Source of the DNA: Polymyxa betae | Lineage: Eukaryota > Endomyxa > Phytomyxea > Plasmodiophorida > Plasmodiophoridae | Direction: 5' to 3' | Length of the DNA stretch: 32,773 nucleotides | Assembly: GCA_003693705.1 (NCBI GenBank) | Contig: RBZT01000767.1 | Location: forward strand, 1 to 32,773 | Shown: positions 20,331 to 30,412 of the stretch, one piece after another | How positions within the stretch are numbered: the stretch's first letter is position 1 | Layout: each line of letters opens with the position of its first letter | Notes under the pieces: generated by a model | The model's database searches: none | Told to the model about the DNA's origin: nothing | The model's input: only the letters and a program-made list of their open reading frames with translations | Position numbers and translations under genes: made by a program

Positions 20331-20902
20331 TTATAATCCTACATGCCGTATAGCATCGGTATAGCTAGGAGGCGGTAACGGCTCCGTATCAGTTCTGTCT
20401 GGCACCGATACGACAGTATGCGAGGGGGCCGTCGGCCGTACTGGCTCTCCCGAACGGCGGTAACGTGCATCTTCGTAGCTGGGCTCATCATCGTAATACT
20501 GTTGATGGGTCTCGTACTGGTGGTAATACTGGCCCTGATGATGATGGTGATGCATCTCGTGTCCATGATGGCCGTGCTGACATGAGCATTGCAGCACGAC
20601 GGGTGTGGGAACCGCTTCGACGGTATCCTCGTCCTATTTTCATCAATCAATTAAATTTCATATCAGCATTATAAAACAGTTGAAAAGGGACCAGCACGTC
20701 CGTCCTGGTGGCCAAAACTCCCTACCTGACTGCAGACTGTTCGTTTACAGAAGATCCAGCAGCAGCACCCCCAGAATAGCAGGGAGACGACGACAGAGAT
20801 GGTAACGGCTTCCGAGGAGACAGAGCCGGGCGACGATGACGAACTCGAATACGACGAGCTCGAATACGAGTAGGAATCGGGCGAGTTGCTGTACGTGCCC
20901 AT
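20331..20902 (-). CDS. PPxY-tail small membrane protein, member F (159 aa, two exons, Cys/His-rich)
   Basis: Exon 1 (20902-20726) encodes MGTYSNSPDSYSYSSSSYSS, a Ser/Tyr-rich lumenal segment, then AVTISVVVSLLFWGCCCWIF and CKRTVCSQ. A 92-nt phase-0 intron (CAG|GTAGGG ... AAAATAG|) leads to exon 2 (20633-20331). Exon 2 starts DEDTVEAVPTPVVLQCSC, has a histidine-rich stretch (QHGHHGHEMHHHHHQGQYYH), then DDEPSYEDARYRRSGEPVRP and the tail EPLPPPSYTDAIRHVGL. PPSY is the WW ligand; EPSY is a weaker PxY. The CxC plus His cluster could bind a transition metal; member G shares it. An upstream in-frame ATG at 20965 would add 21 residues without a family counterpart. Metal binding and ligase recruitment are inferences. 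Confidence 0.72.
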
Positions 20903-22100
20903 CGCTGGCTTGCTGAATACAACGACTTCAAGAGACTGGGGAGCTGGACGAGACGAGTTGACCAATCACGTGATCACGTCGCCAAACCTCGGTCTACGGA
21001 AAGGAAAGTGCGCCACTTGGCAATTTGTGCGCACTTTTTTCTTTGAAACTTGTACGTACGTCTGTTTGGTTATTTTTGTCAGAGAGAAGTGAGCTCAAAT
21101 ATCCTTTCGAAACGTCGGAAGAAACGAGAGAGCTAGCATGACCTGTGCCAGAATATACCGCAGCAGCCTGAAAAGTGTTTGAGACCTGGCATTGCTGGGT
21201 GAAGTTAGAAATTGACATTAGGGAGAACAGGTTGAAGGATTTGTAGACTGATCTGTTAAGGATGCCTTAAGGCCAGATTTAAGCATCACTAAACCTCTCT
21301 CCAAATGGCTGATCTGATTTTTTTATATCGCTCGTTACATATACCTGCAAGAAGAAAAAACAGTTTCGATTCTTGTATGAAATTCGAGCGCCTTTGTGTA
21401 CTCTGTTTTATTGAATACTGACCGATTGATGTGGCCTGTTGCTGCCCAAACACTGAATGATGGAATCTTCTAATACTAGCATGCAGATACCTGGCTGACA
21501 AACAGGATATCGACCAGGAAGAGATATCGTCGATATAATACAAACGCAAAGTACAAAAGCTTGCAGTGGATAATGGGCATTCATAGTATGTAATAATGGT
21601 AGAATAACGTTTGAGACGATTCTGGATGCCGGACAGGAGCGGCTGCAGCGCAGCCATTCTCTAACAATCAGAAGGTTCCCTCTGCTACAGTCAGCTTCAT
21701 TCGGTTTCCATTCGTCTGGAAGGGATAAAAGACATGCTGCAATCAAGGTTAATCTGAAACCAATGACAGATAGGTATTTGGTTCATAGCAATATCGCCTA
21801 CATCTAGCAATTGCCCTAAAGAAAAATTGAAGCCACCCTCGGATCTGTGGGAATCTTATGCCAAGATACGAGCGCATCAGATATCCTGAATCCACTAAAC
21901 CGAAGCTTGCTTGTATATCTTGCTTGTATATGGTTATCCCACGCAATATCATGAAGTATTTTCTGAAAATGCCATTTTATTACAAAGGCATCGGATGCAG
22001 TTTGTCTGCATTGATTACGGAAGAGCACAGAGGATGTCTAGAATCTTGCAAGTGCCACTTTCTTTGGGCGAAGTTTTCGCACAGCTGCATAATTTATCGC
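20903..22100. other. Intergenic spacer in the PPxY array
   Basis: Several minus-strand frames exist (21408-21746, partly hydrophobic with LPLLHTMNAHYPLQAFVLCV; 21289-21657; 21749-22028), but none has a recognisable domain, PPxY tail or family signature. The promoter of member F is expected above 20902. A TGCGCACTTTT box at 21027-21037 recurs in both copies of the repeat upstream of member D. Confidence 0.4.
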
Positions 22101-22762
22101 TCATACTTGCCTTATAACCTCATTGTAGCTCGGAGGCGCTGACAGCTTCGAATCGGGTCCTTCTGGTACCGGGATCACAGTATCTGGGGCTGTCGGGCGT
22201 ACGAACTCCCCAGAACGGTGGTAGCGCGCATCGTCATAGCTGGGCTCGTCGTACTGATCATACGTTTGCGGTGCCGTAGGGCGTACTGGCTCCCCATAAT
22301 CGTGATAGCGTGCATCGTCATAGTTTGGTTCGTCGTAATACGGCTCTTCATAGTATGGCTGCTGCTGGTACTGCTGCAGGGTATGATGCTGGTGGTGCTC
22401 GTGGCCGTGATGACAGTCATTGCAAGGGCAGTCCAGTACAATCGGTTCCTGGATCCGAATGACCTCATCCACGTCGTCTTCCTCGTCATCCTGCGGAATG
22501 TTCGTAAATCGATATCGAATGCGGATCTGAAACTTTCAAACAAGGACAAACGAGTGAAGAGAAGTTCGAATTTTACAACAACAAAATGAAAAGTCAGGAA
22601 TACCTGATTTCGGCGGGATGCACGCTTCCATATCCAATAGATCACGAATACCACAAAGAAAATGAACATCCAGATAACCCAGCTGCCGTCAGACGAGGAC
22701 CCCGACCTGGTGGTCGTGTGCGACCTAAACTTCTTGGAGCCGCCACCCCCTTTACGACCCAT
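22101..22762 (-). CDS. PPxY-tail small membrane protein, member G (182 aa, two exons, Cys/His-rich)
   Basis: Exon 1 (22762-22604) encodes a basic, Gly/Ser-rich start (MGRKGGGGSKKFRSHTTTRS), the span WVIWMFIFFVVFVIYWIW and KRASRRNQ. A 113-nt phase-0 intron (CAG|GTATTC ... TTCCGCAG|) leads to exon 2 (22490-22101): DDEEDDVDEVIRIQEPIVLD, then CPCNDCHHGHEHHQHH, then Tyr/Gln/Glu-rich sequence. Two internal repeats follow, DEPNYDDARYHDYGEPVRPT and DEPSYDDARYHRSGEFVRPT. The C-terminus is APPSYNEVIRQV with PPxY (PPSY). The CPC-x2-C-HHGH cluster is a candidate metal site shared with member F. The repeated PxY units would give several weak WW contacts plus one strong one. It is the largest and left-most transcribed member; its start region faces the AlkB-like gene, 447 bases away. 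Confidence 0.75.
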
Positions 22763-23209
22763 GACGACTACAAGCTATAAAACAATGACAGCGGCAAGAC
22801 CCAGTAATTACTGGGTCAAGACGAGGGCGTCCGCAATAGGTAGACGCTGGTATAATAATCTGCGGAGCTTTCTGCGTAATTTGTATCATTTTGCGGAATG
22901 TTTTGGTCAGTCTGCGGAGTTTTTTCCATCTTTGGAATATTCTGGTCTTCGTACATAGGAGTAATCATTTTAGAGTGTTTTAAAACACCCGTTTTTCTCT
23001 GATCCATATGATAACTAGCTTCTGATGGCAGCTCCTTAAATGTGCAGTTATTTTCTTGTTGGGTATAATCACTGGAACTCAATCGATCTTTTCTACTTGG
23101 GACCTTTCACTTAATATTTTATAAAAGCCCTGGAAGGTTCCCAATCAAATCTGCGCTTACTGAAGAGCATCAGAAAATAAAGTTTGAAATTTGTTCGGAA
23201 TCTTCGGCT
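22763..23209. other. Divergent intergenic region between member G and the AlkB-like gene
   Basis: Shared promoter space for two divergent genes. A minus-strand frame (22816-23082) contains an internal DQNIP duplication but no domain, and is probably not a gene. A short perfect palindrome TTTTAGAGTGTTTTAAAACACCCG-like core (GTGTTTTAAAACAC) occurs at 22976-22989. Confidence 0.4.
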
Positions 23210-24303
23210 ATGGCCCTCATCATTCTCGATAGTTTTCTGTGGAGCGATGTTCTCGGGTCTGATGAAGCCGCCACCATCTTTCATCGTCTTCGCGAGGAAG
23301 TCCAATGGACGACCATGATGCATAAAGGCGGCGAAGTCCCCCGTCTTGTCGCCCTGCAATACATCCCAGGACCAGGCGGCGCCGTCCCTATCTATCGTCA
23401 TCCGATCGACAAGGAGCCACCGGCGACCACCTTCACCCCGACCGTCGATCTGATTCGTCGAACGATCGAAACCAAGTTCAGCTTGCAGCTGAATCATTGC
23501 CTAATCCAGCTATATCGTTCTGGGCAGGATTTTATTGGTGAACATAGCGATAAGACGCTGGATGTTAAGAGAGGATCTCCTATCGTTAACTATAGTACTG
23601 GATCTACTAGGTAATTTTGGTCTTTTTATGCTCTGGAATGTTTTACTTTTCAAAACTGGTTCATAGCCTAAACGTTGCAAACTTGTTTTTCTATGCATTT
23701 TGATGCTTTAATCTGTTTGCTTTTCGACAGGTTTCGAGCAAGCCCTGTCAATGTTGCTGAATTGCTGTCAGGCAGATGATTCTGAAGCCAAAACGAGACG
23801 CCCAAGGTCAGCGTGGCTCGAGCCTTCGAGTCGATCTGCCTCACGATTCGCTATTTGTCCTGGGCTGGGAGACGAATAAGGCTATGACACATAGCATTCG
23901 CCAAGATCGGCGGACGTTAGCTGAGAAGCGGCCTGATGAGCTCCTAGAGAATGGCGAACGCATCTCGTTAACATTCCGAAATATCGCCACCTTCCAGACG
24001 AAAATCGATGGGAATCTCAGACTCTTCGGTAACTTTTTTTCATTTAGTTTTCGTTCGGGGCTTGTACGACCGCTTTCCTATTGGACGTTTTGGTAAATCT
24101 CAAGTTTAGGGCAAGGAGCGCGTTGTAAAACACGGGAGGACTTGCTGTCGGCATGCTCGAATGAAGTTAGCGGCCAGAATGACGAGCAAGATCTTCTGAA
24201 AGCATTCATGGCAGAGAATCGTGAATCTGATTTTGATTGGGATCAGGCGTATGGCGAAGGGTTCGACATCATCACCATTAACAATGACGAGAATAAAGTA
24301 TAG
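23210..24303 (+). CDS. AlkB-like 2-oxoglutarate/Fe(II) dioxygenase, fungal type (three exons)
   Basis: Exons 23210-23610, 23772-24028 and 24110-24303 join in phase with GT-AG borders and give 283 aa. Fe(II) ligands are the HxD of GEHSDKTLD (exon 1) and a histidine in NKAMTHSIRQDRR (exon 2); the 2-oxoglutarate-binding arginine is in RISLTFRNIATF. The substrate-loop context HCLIQLYRSGQDFIGEHSD and the DSLFVLGWETNK strand match the AlkB-like family common in fungi, whose members end with an acidic FDWDQAYGEGFDI motif, also present here. These enzymes oxidatively remove alkyl groups from nucleic acids or proteins; the exact substrate for this clade is not known to me. Exon 3 continues QGARCKTRE as in the fungal proteins. 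The gene is intact, plus-strand, and convergent with the RPAP3/Tah1-like gene. Confidence 0.85.
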
Positions 24304-24535
24304 CAATGATCAGCTCGCCGCTATTTCGTCTGTCTATGGTCATCACAATGTTTATGCTTCTTCTATGATTAAAGGATAGGAAATCAGAGACGAAGATCAC
24401 AACCTTGGGATATTATTTTGATTTTTTCAGCTACACACTTCTAAGCAGACATTGAAACCAAATGCAACAATGCCAATTACTATAGATTGAGAAGCATTAC
24501 ATTGATAGGAGAATCCATATATGATAGATCGACGT

Positions 24536-25399
24536 TTATCTTCGATTATCATCGTAATCGTCACTGTCCGATACAACTTCAATCTCAAGACGACGCCGTG
24601 GCAGATCTCGGACGCTCTCAGGCAGCTGCGCCGACGACAGAGCTTTCGGTTGCCTCTGGGACACGCGCAGAGTCTCCACGTGTTTCTGGGCGATCTCGGC
24701 CGGCGACGTACCGGCCCCGGCGATCTTGATGACGGCCTCGAAATCGAGGATGGCGCTCTGGATTTTTCGCAGCGATGCTCGTGCCGTCCCGCGTCGTAAA
24801 AGCACTTTCACATTGCGAGCGTCCTGGGCCAGCGCCGCCGTACAGTCCTGTTCGGCATCGGCGTGCCGGCCCAGCTTCAGGTAAGCGGCGGCGCGATTGG
24901 CTAGCGCCTTGGCATCGTCTGGAGCGTGCTCCAGGCATTCGCTGTACGTCCGAGCAGATGCGGCGTACTGGCCCGCACGAAATTGGACGTTGCCCCGCTC
25001 ACGAATGTCATTCACACTAACCTGCAGTTTTGTCAGCTTGAACAGCGGGCAAACATTCTGAAATCAAAAGAACAAACAATCAAAAGACCACGAAAATATT
25101 GAAAAGTCAGCCATTTGAAAGGCAAAGATTACAGATTTTGTGAAAAACCTTTGAATGAAATTAAATAAACTTACTATACTTTTGGAGTATCAGCAATTAA
25201 TGATCCAGAGCGGTTTTTACTATCTGGAATCAGCAATTTCAGGCAAGAACTTAGATCAGCAACTGAGCATCGTACCCGCTGGGCGTCGATTTTCGCATTG
25301 TTTCTGCCAGTCGTGCACGCCTTGCACGAATTGGTTCAGCTCATCAGAATTCTGCCTGATCTGACGCTGGAGCTGGGCGACATCACCCGGGACATTCAT
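24536..25399 (-). CDS. RPAP3/Tah1-like TPR co-chaperone of the R2TP complex
   Basis: The last exon (about 25057-24536) encodes three TPR-type helix pairs: IRERGNVQFRAGQYAASART, KALANRAAAYLKLGRHADAE and VKVLLRRGTARASLRKIQSA. The basic residues of the Hsp90/Hsp70 carboxylate clamp are in place (RERGN, NRAAAYLK, RRGTAR). An upstream exon at 25399 to about 25249 encodes MNVPGDVAQLQRQIRQNSDE, LNQFVQGVHDWQKQCE, which matches the N-terminal coiled segment of RPAP3 (LQLQVKQNAEEL type). RPAP3/Tah1 links Hsp90 to R2TP for assembly of RNA polymerases and snoRNPs. The product ends after the TPR block with an acidic Ser/Asp tail, and the RPAP3 C-terminal domain is missing, so it is short like yeast Tah1. 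The splice join of the two exons is unresolved: the visible donor (G|GTACGA) is out of phase with the acceptor at 25058, so an extra small exon or another donor is likely. Confidence 0.7.
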
Positions 25400-26629
25400 T
25401 GAGACGATTGATAAGACGAACAGAAAACCCTAGTTCCAGTCACGAGGAGGGGTTGCGCCACTCCAAGAGGCCACGCCAATGTTTGCCCATCATTTATCGA
25501 ATTAAATGGTCTTTGTGTATGATAGCAATTCAGTATATAGGCGTATTATCAGCAAATTCGGGATCGAAAACTATTGAAAGATTTAATGCAAATTCGCCGA
25601 CGTTTTCTCAGACAGGTGTTGTCACTCAAGTCTCTAAACGTCGTCAACGACATTCCAGCCCGATCCGAATCGTAGCCGCAAAGGATTATAGTACGATGAC
25701 GACTGGATCGGATTTGGCATGGACTCAGATCTGATTGAAAAGCGCGACCGTATCCAGGCCTGATCACTGTAAAACATGGCGCGAAAACCCCATTGAATTG
25801 GAGCGATTTTATCCCGAGCTCTCGATCGAGGTCAGGATTCCGTTCGCAGCGTAGGACTCGATGATAACTTCCTCCAGACAGAAAGATCAGCCAGGACAAG
25901 CCGAGGTTGGTGGCAGCAATATGAGCCCAAACTGTGAAAGGTTCGACAATTACAGAAATGCATCCATAAATAGTTAAACTTTATAAAAAACCGGAATTCA
26001 ACGACGAATAGACGAATGAAAAAATGCCATAAAACAAAAGAAATGGACTTTTGCTGAACTTGCTACAGCAGAGACGGCCTTATTGCAATCTCAGCATGAT
26101 TGAGGCGATATTGATCGCTCCTCTAGGCCGTCAATGGTGACGCTTTCCAGGCATGCCTTTTGCGTCGCGCCCTTCGACGTCGCCTGGTTGAATTCGCGAA
26201 CTCATCTGGTTAAACCCTTAGGGCGACATCGTTCGTCTGTGGTTAGAGACCCCGCCATTGCCAGGTTGGGTTTTTACAACATCGTGGTCGAAATCGGTCT
26301 GTAATTATCATAACGATCTGTCATCACCGAGCTGGCGTCGTTGGCAGGAGCGCATCCCTCTGACTTAAAGAATTAGAGAATCACGCAGTTTTGAAAGATT
26401 CCCGACTTTTTGTAACTTGCGCTTACGTATCAAACGCCATTCCAAAAAATTATCAAAAGATCCTGAAAAGTGAAAACTGCGTAACACACGCACTTCCGAA
26501 ATCGACTTTCTATAACTGCATTTTGCCATTTTCAGAGAAGAGACTAATCACGGACTTTCTGCCGGGATCGCGCAGTCCGAACACGGGGTCATCTCGATTT
26601 TCTTGATCCAGAATCTGATTTCAGTAGCA
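25400..26629. other. Divergent intergenic region between the RPAP3-like gene and DDX18
   Basis: No gene supported on either strand; a 111-codon plus frame (25399-25734) and a minus frame (25549-25899) lack any recognisable feature. A single AACCCTAG occurs near 25426. Promoters for both flanking genes should be here. Confidence 0.4.
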
Positions 26630-28921
26630 ATGACTGAGGTGAAGAAGCCACGTCGTGGAGGCAAACGATCCAAGAAGTCAGCGCCCACACCCGAGCCGGT
26701 TGTCGAGGCGCCTGTTCATACTGATGTTCTCGATGCCGTCGCCGCTCTCGAAGATAATGAACCCTCTTCGGAGTCCGCAGAGCGCGAGCCAGCTGCTGCC
26801 GCTGTTGAAGACGACGCTCAGAGCAAGAAGCGCAGACGCGACGACGCCGACGAACAGGAAGGAGAACCGTCTGATGCTGGTGAAGCCGAGGCAGCTGTTT
26901 CGTCGACTCCGGTCGAGCTGGCTCTGAACTACGATTTCGAGAGTCTGGACCTGTCGGAGCCGACCCGAAAGGCGCTCCAGGAGATCGGATACGAGCGCAT
27001 GACTGAGGTAACGTTACAGGCTAGGGTTTAGGGTTTGGTGTTGATGCTGGTCTGCAGGTTCAGGCCCGATGCATTCCTTTATGCCTGTCCGGGGCTGATG
27101 TTCTCGGCGCTGCCAAGACCGGATCCGGCAAGACCATGGCCTTCCTGATCCCGTCCGTCGAGCTCCTGTATAAAGCTCAGTTCAAGCCTCGTAACGGTGC
27201 CGGCGTCATTGTTATCACACCCACGCGAGAACTCGCTCTCCAGGTCCTTATTGATCCCGTGTTTCCTTTTTTTCACGTTTTTTTTTGGAAGTTTTTTCCG
27301 ACGATGGATGTTTAATGATTGTCGGTGTATATAGATTTATGGAGAAGTTTGCAAGCTGTGCAAATACCATTCGCAGACGCACGGAATCGTGATCGGTGGT
27401 GCCAGCCGCAAAGCTGAAGAAGACAAGCTGAAGCGAGGTGTAAACTTGCTGATCGCCACTCCCGGCCGTCTCTTGGATCATTTGCAAAACACCAATTTTA
27501 CATTCAAGAACTTGATCGGTCTTGTCATCGATGAGGTATATTTCTTAATGGTTTTTCAAATGTTCATCTTTCTACGATTTTTTGTCACCTCTTTGTGGTT
27601 TTTCTTTCAGGAATTTTGTACTGATTTATGGCGATTCTGTACTGATTTCTGACTGTTCTGTTTGTTAGGCGGACCGTATCTTGGAGATCGGTTTCGAGCA
27701 AGAACTACGCGAGATCGTCAAGCTTCTGCCATCGAAACGTCAGACGATGTTGTTCTCGGCAACTCAAACGCAAAAAGTCAAAGACATTGCTCGTGTGTCG
27801 ACCAATAAACAGCCGGTCTATATCGGTGTTGATGACCACAAGAACAGCGCTACTCGTTCTGGTAGCATCTTCTCATATTACTTTGGCTCTCTGCTGATCA
27901 TTATGATTCAGGTCTTGAACAAGGATATGTGATCTGCCCATCGGAACGTCGTTTCCTGCTTCTGTATTCCTTCCTAAAACGCAACACCAAGAAAAAAGTG
28001 ATTGTCTTCTTCTCGACCTGCATGGCCGTCAAATTCTATGCCGAACTTTTGAACTACATCGATGTTCCGGTCATCGAGCTGCACGGCAAATTAAAACAAA
28101 GCAAACGAACGTCTACTTTCTTTGAGGTAATTTTTGTCGAAATCGCCTCACGCTTTTCGCGTCTGTCCGAATTCGCTTTGCATTCCGTTTCCAATTTTTT
28201 TCCAAGCTTGATGTTTTCGGGATATTTTTTGCAAAATTTCTAACCGGTTTTTTGCATAGTTCGTGAATGCCGAAAAAGGCGCTCTCCTCTGTACCGACGT
28301 GGCAGCCCGAGGTCTCGATATTCCTGCCGTCGACTGGATCATTCAGTTCGACCCGCCGTCCGACACCAAAGAGTACATCCATCGTGTCGGTCGTACTGCC
28401 CGAGGGGTGCAGGGTGCCACTGGTAAGGCGCTCCTGTTCCTGCTGCCTCAGGAGCTGCGCTTCATCCACCACTTGAAATACGCCAAGGTCTGCAATCTGG
28501 TTGCTGGATCGATCTGTTGTCGTACTGACCTTGATTTGCAGATTCCGTTGAGCGAGTTCGAATTCCCGCAGAATAAGATCGCCAATGTCCAGTCTCAGCT
28601 CGAGAATTTGATCGATAAGACGTATTACTTGCACAAGTCTGCTCGTGAAGCTTATCGTGCTTATATTCAAGGCTATGCCCAGGTTAGGGTTAGGGTTCAG
28701 TGTTGTCTCCCTTTCTTACTGTCAATCAGGCTTCCATGAAGGACGTCTTTGATGTGCATCAATTGGATTTAGAGAAGGTCGCTCTATCGTTCGGATTCAC
28801 ATCGCCGCCCAAGGTCCCGTTGAAGATCTCACTGACCGGAAAGCAAGCTAAGAGAGCCCGTCATGGATTTAGTGAAGAGAATCCATATGGACAGAAGCCA
28901 GCCACTCAGTTCTCCAGATAA
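26630..28921 (+). CDS. DDX18: DDX18/Has1 DEAD-box RNA helicase (eight exons)
   Basis: Exons 26630-27007, 27058-27243, 27335-27535, 27669-27861, 27912-28126, 28260-28487, 28542-28682 and 28730-28921 join in phase and give 577 aa. After an acidic/basic N-tail come the Q-motif region ([20 protein letters not shown]), motif [19 protein letters not shown], the GG motif, TPGRLLDH, motif II DEAD (split by intron 3), motif [18 protein letters not shown] and HRVGRTARG. The C-terminal part YFLHK-like ([18 protein letters not shown]) and [11 protein letters not shown] are Has1/DDX18 signatures. It is a nucleolar helicase needed for 60S subunit assembly and release of U14/snR10 from pre-rRNA. An AATAAA overlaps the stop codon region (28921-28926). 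Introns 1 and 7 contain telomere-type repeats; intron 7 opens with GTTAGGG. Confidence 0.97.
27022..27036. repeat. Telomere-like microrepeat inside DDX18 intron 1
   Basis: TAGGGTTTAGGGTTT, about 14 bases after the 5' splice site of a 50-nt intron. Confidence 0.8.
28683..28697. repeat. Telomere-like microrepeat forming the 5' splice site of DDX18 intron 7
   Basis: GTTAGGGTTAGGGTT; the first GT is the intron donor (CCCAG|GTTAGG). The intron is 47 nt. Confidence 0.8.
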
Positions 28922-30021
28922 ATAAAATACAATCAGTTTTTCATTGTATCATCACAGCCTTAGTTTTAGTTGATGATTCGATTTTATCGCCGGCGCATAT
29001 AAAGTTTTGTACTGTTTCGTGGCTGCAATGCAATAAAGCAAAACGCAGCCGATCGCTATTCACAGATGGACTATACAATTTCGAGGTCGCAATCGATGCC
29101 ATCACATTGGTGACCAAATGCTAAACAGCATCCAGATCAGCAACTGCAACCCAATTCCAAGCTAGAAGCCAAGCCAGATCCGATTCTTAGGCATCAGGTC
29201 GACAACGCCAACGTCTCGGTTTGCAGCAAAGAAGATAACCGGCGAATGGACGGATAGGACCCGTGCTCTGGCTGTTCAAGTGTGGAAAAAAGTGAAAACC
29301 ATCAGAAGAAGCTATTGGTGACGAGTTCAGGCGGCGTGGTAGGTCATCCCCTTGGTCTATGTGACATCAACTCGACGTCGCCATGTCGTCATGTAAACGA
29401 AGTCGAAACCCAGCGACAATAAAAGCCCTTGCAAAAAATAAGGTACGAGGGAATACAAAGGCGCAGCCAAATGAATATCAATTCGGAACCAAATTCAACA
29501 AAGCAAATTGATTACGATCAAAACTTAAAGATTTACAAGCAGAGAGGTTCGATACGAGAAAGATGCAAGGGCGGATGAGCAAAGGGAAATGATCATTCGC
29601 TCCTACCTAAAAAAAAATCTGATTTCCTTCCGTTCCAGTTTGAACGACTTCACGAGCATGGTCTACAATGCTTACAGAGCGTTAAATCGTAAAATTTCAC
29701 TCAGTGAAGATTTGCAATCAAATTGCAGGCTTGATTCTCGAGGGTTTTGGACACTTGCTAATATCTATAAAGAATCAGGTTACATTGATACTGATTAGGA
29801 AACATCATAACAAAAAACAGGAAGCAATGTTTGCCAGGTTTGTGATGTTCAGATGTTATTCTAAATCTGAACAGGTATCAAAATGGCAGAATATCGATAT
29901 CGCATGAGTTATAGACCCCGAACAGCAACTCATAACGGTCCGGCTCGGCACATGCTATTCTTAAAACAAAGAAAAAGATACAAAGCGGCATCGTAAACAA
30001 AAAAGAAAAATAAATCTTACT
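28922..30021. other. Intergenic between DDX18 and PSMG3 (convergent)
   Basis: No coding signal beyond chance frames (29589-29907). It holds the 3' UTRs of the convergent DDX18 and PSMG3 genes. Confidence 0.45.
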
Positions 30022-30412
30022 CTACCAGGTTCTGTGCTCTGTGACGAATTCAACAAGAGGATTTATCTGATCCAGAGAGTGGCGGTCAAGCAAGCCCAGC
30101 GATAACACGAGCTTGGAGTTCGGCTTCATGGTCGCCATCAGCTGTCTTGCGATGAGCTCGAATACCGGGTTGTGCTCGCCCAGCACCGTGCGGATGCTAT
30201 GGACCGGACTGGCGGCGTCCCCTTCGACCTCGCCACGAATCACAGCGCCAACGTCGCCGCATTGGGTCAAGAACACACCAACCTGATCGATGAGTTCGAA
30301 CGTGAAAAGGACGAAGATTGGGAAGCTGGACCTTTTCAGCAAAGGGGCTGATTATGAGGTCCGTATGGCGACCATTTATCAGACGACCATGTGATGACAT
30401 CTGCTTTGTCAT
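30022..30412 (-). CDS. PSMG3: Proteasome assembly chaperone 3 (PSMG3/PAC3), two exons
   Basis: Exon 1 (30412-30332) encodes MTKQMSSHGRLINGRHTDLI, ISPFAEK; exon 2 (30282-30022) continues VGVFLTQCGDVGAVIRGEVE and ends VEFVTEHRTW. The 49-nt intron (AAG|GTCCAG ... GATCAG|) is phase 0. The pattern TDLIISPFAEKVGVFLTQCG reproduces the PAC3 core, where a beta strand ends in VxVTQxGKxGT, followed by a long loop, LVLSLGLL and a C-terminal tryptophan. Length is 113 aa; human PAC3 is about 122. PAC3 pairs with PAC4 and stabilises the alpha ring during 20S proteasome assembly. The exon-2 frame is open upstream of the intron and could mislead automatic calling. A second in-frame ATG at 30400 is an alternative start. 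Confidence 0.8.

Noticed and set aside
21408-21746. Minus-strand, partly hydrophobic 112-codon frame between members F and G
   Set aside because: No PPxY tail, no exon-1/exon-2 pattern and overlapping equally long frames; not distinguishable from chance.
22218-22589. Plus-strand hydrophobic frame of 123 codons
   Set aside because: It is the antisense of Tyr/Asp/Glu-rich exon 2 of member G, which always reads as Ile/Val-rich on the other strand.
22816-23082. Minus-strand frame with a DQNIP internal duplication
   Set aside because: Low complexity, no domain, and it sits where the divergent promoters of member G and the AlkB-like gene should be.
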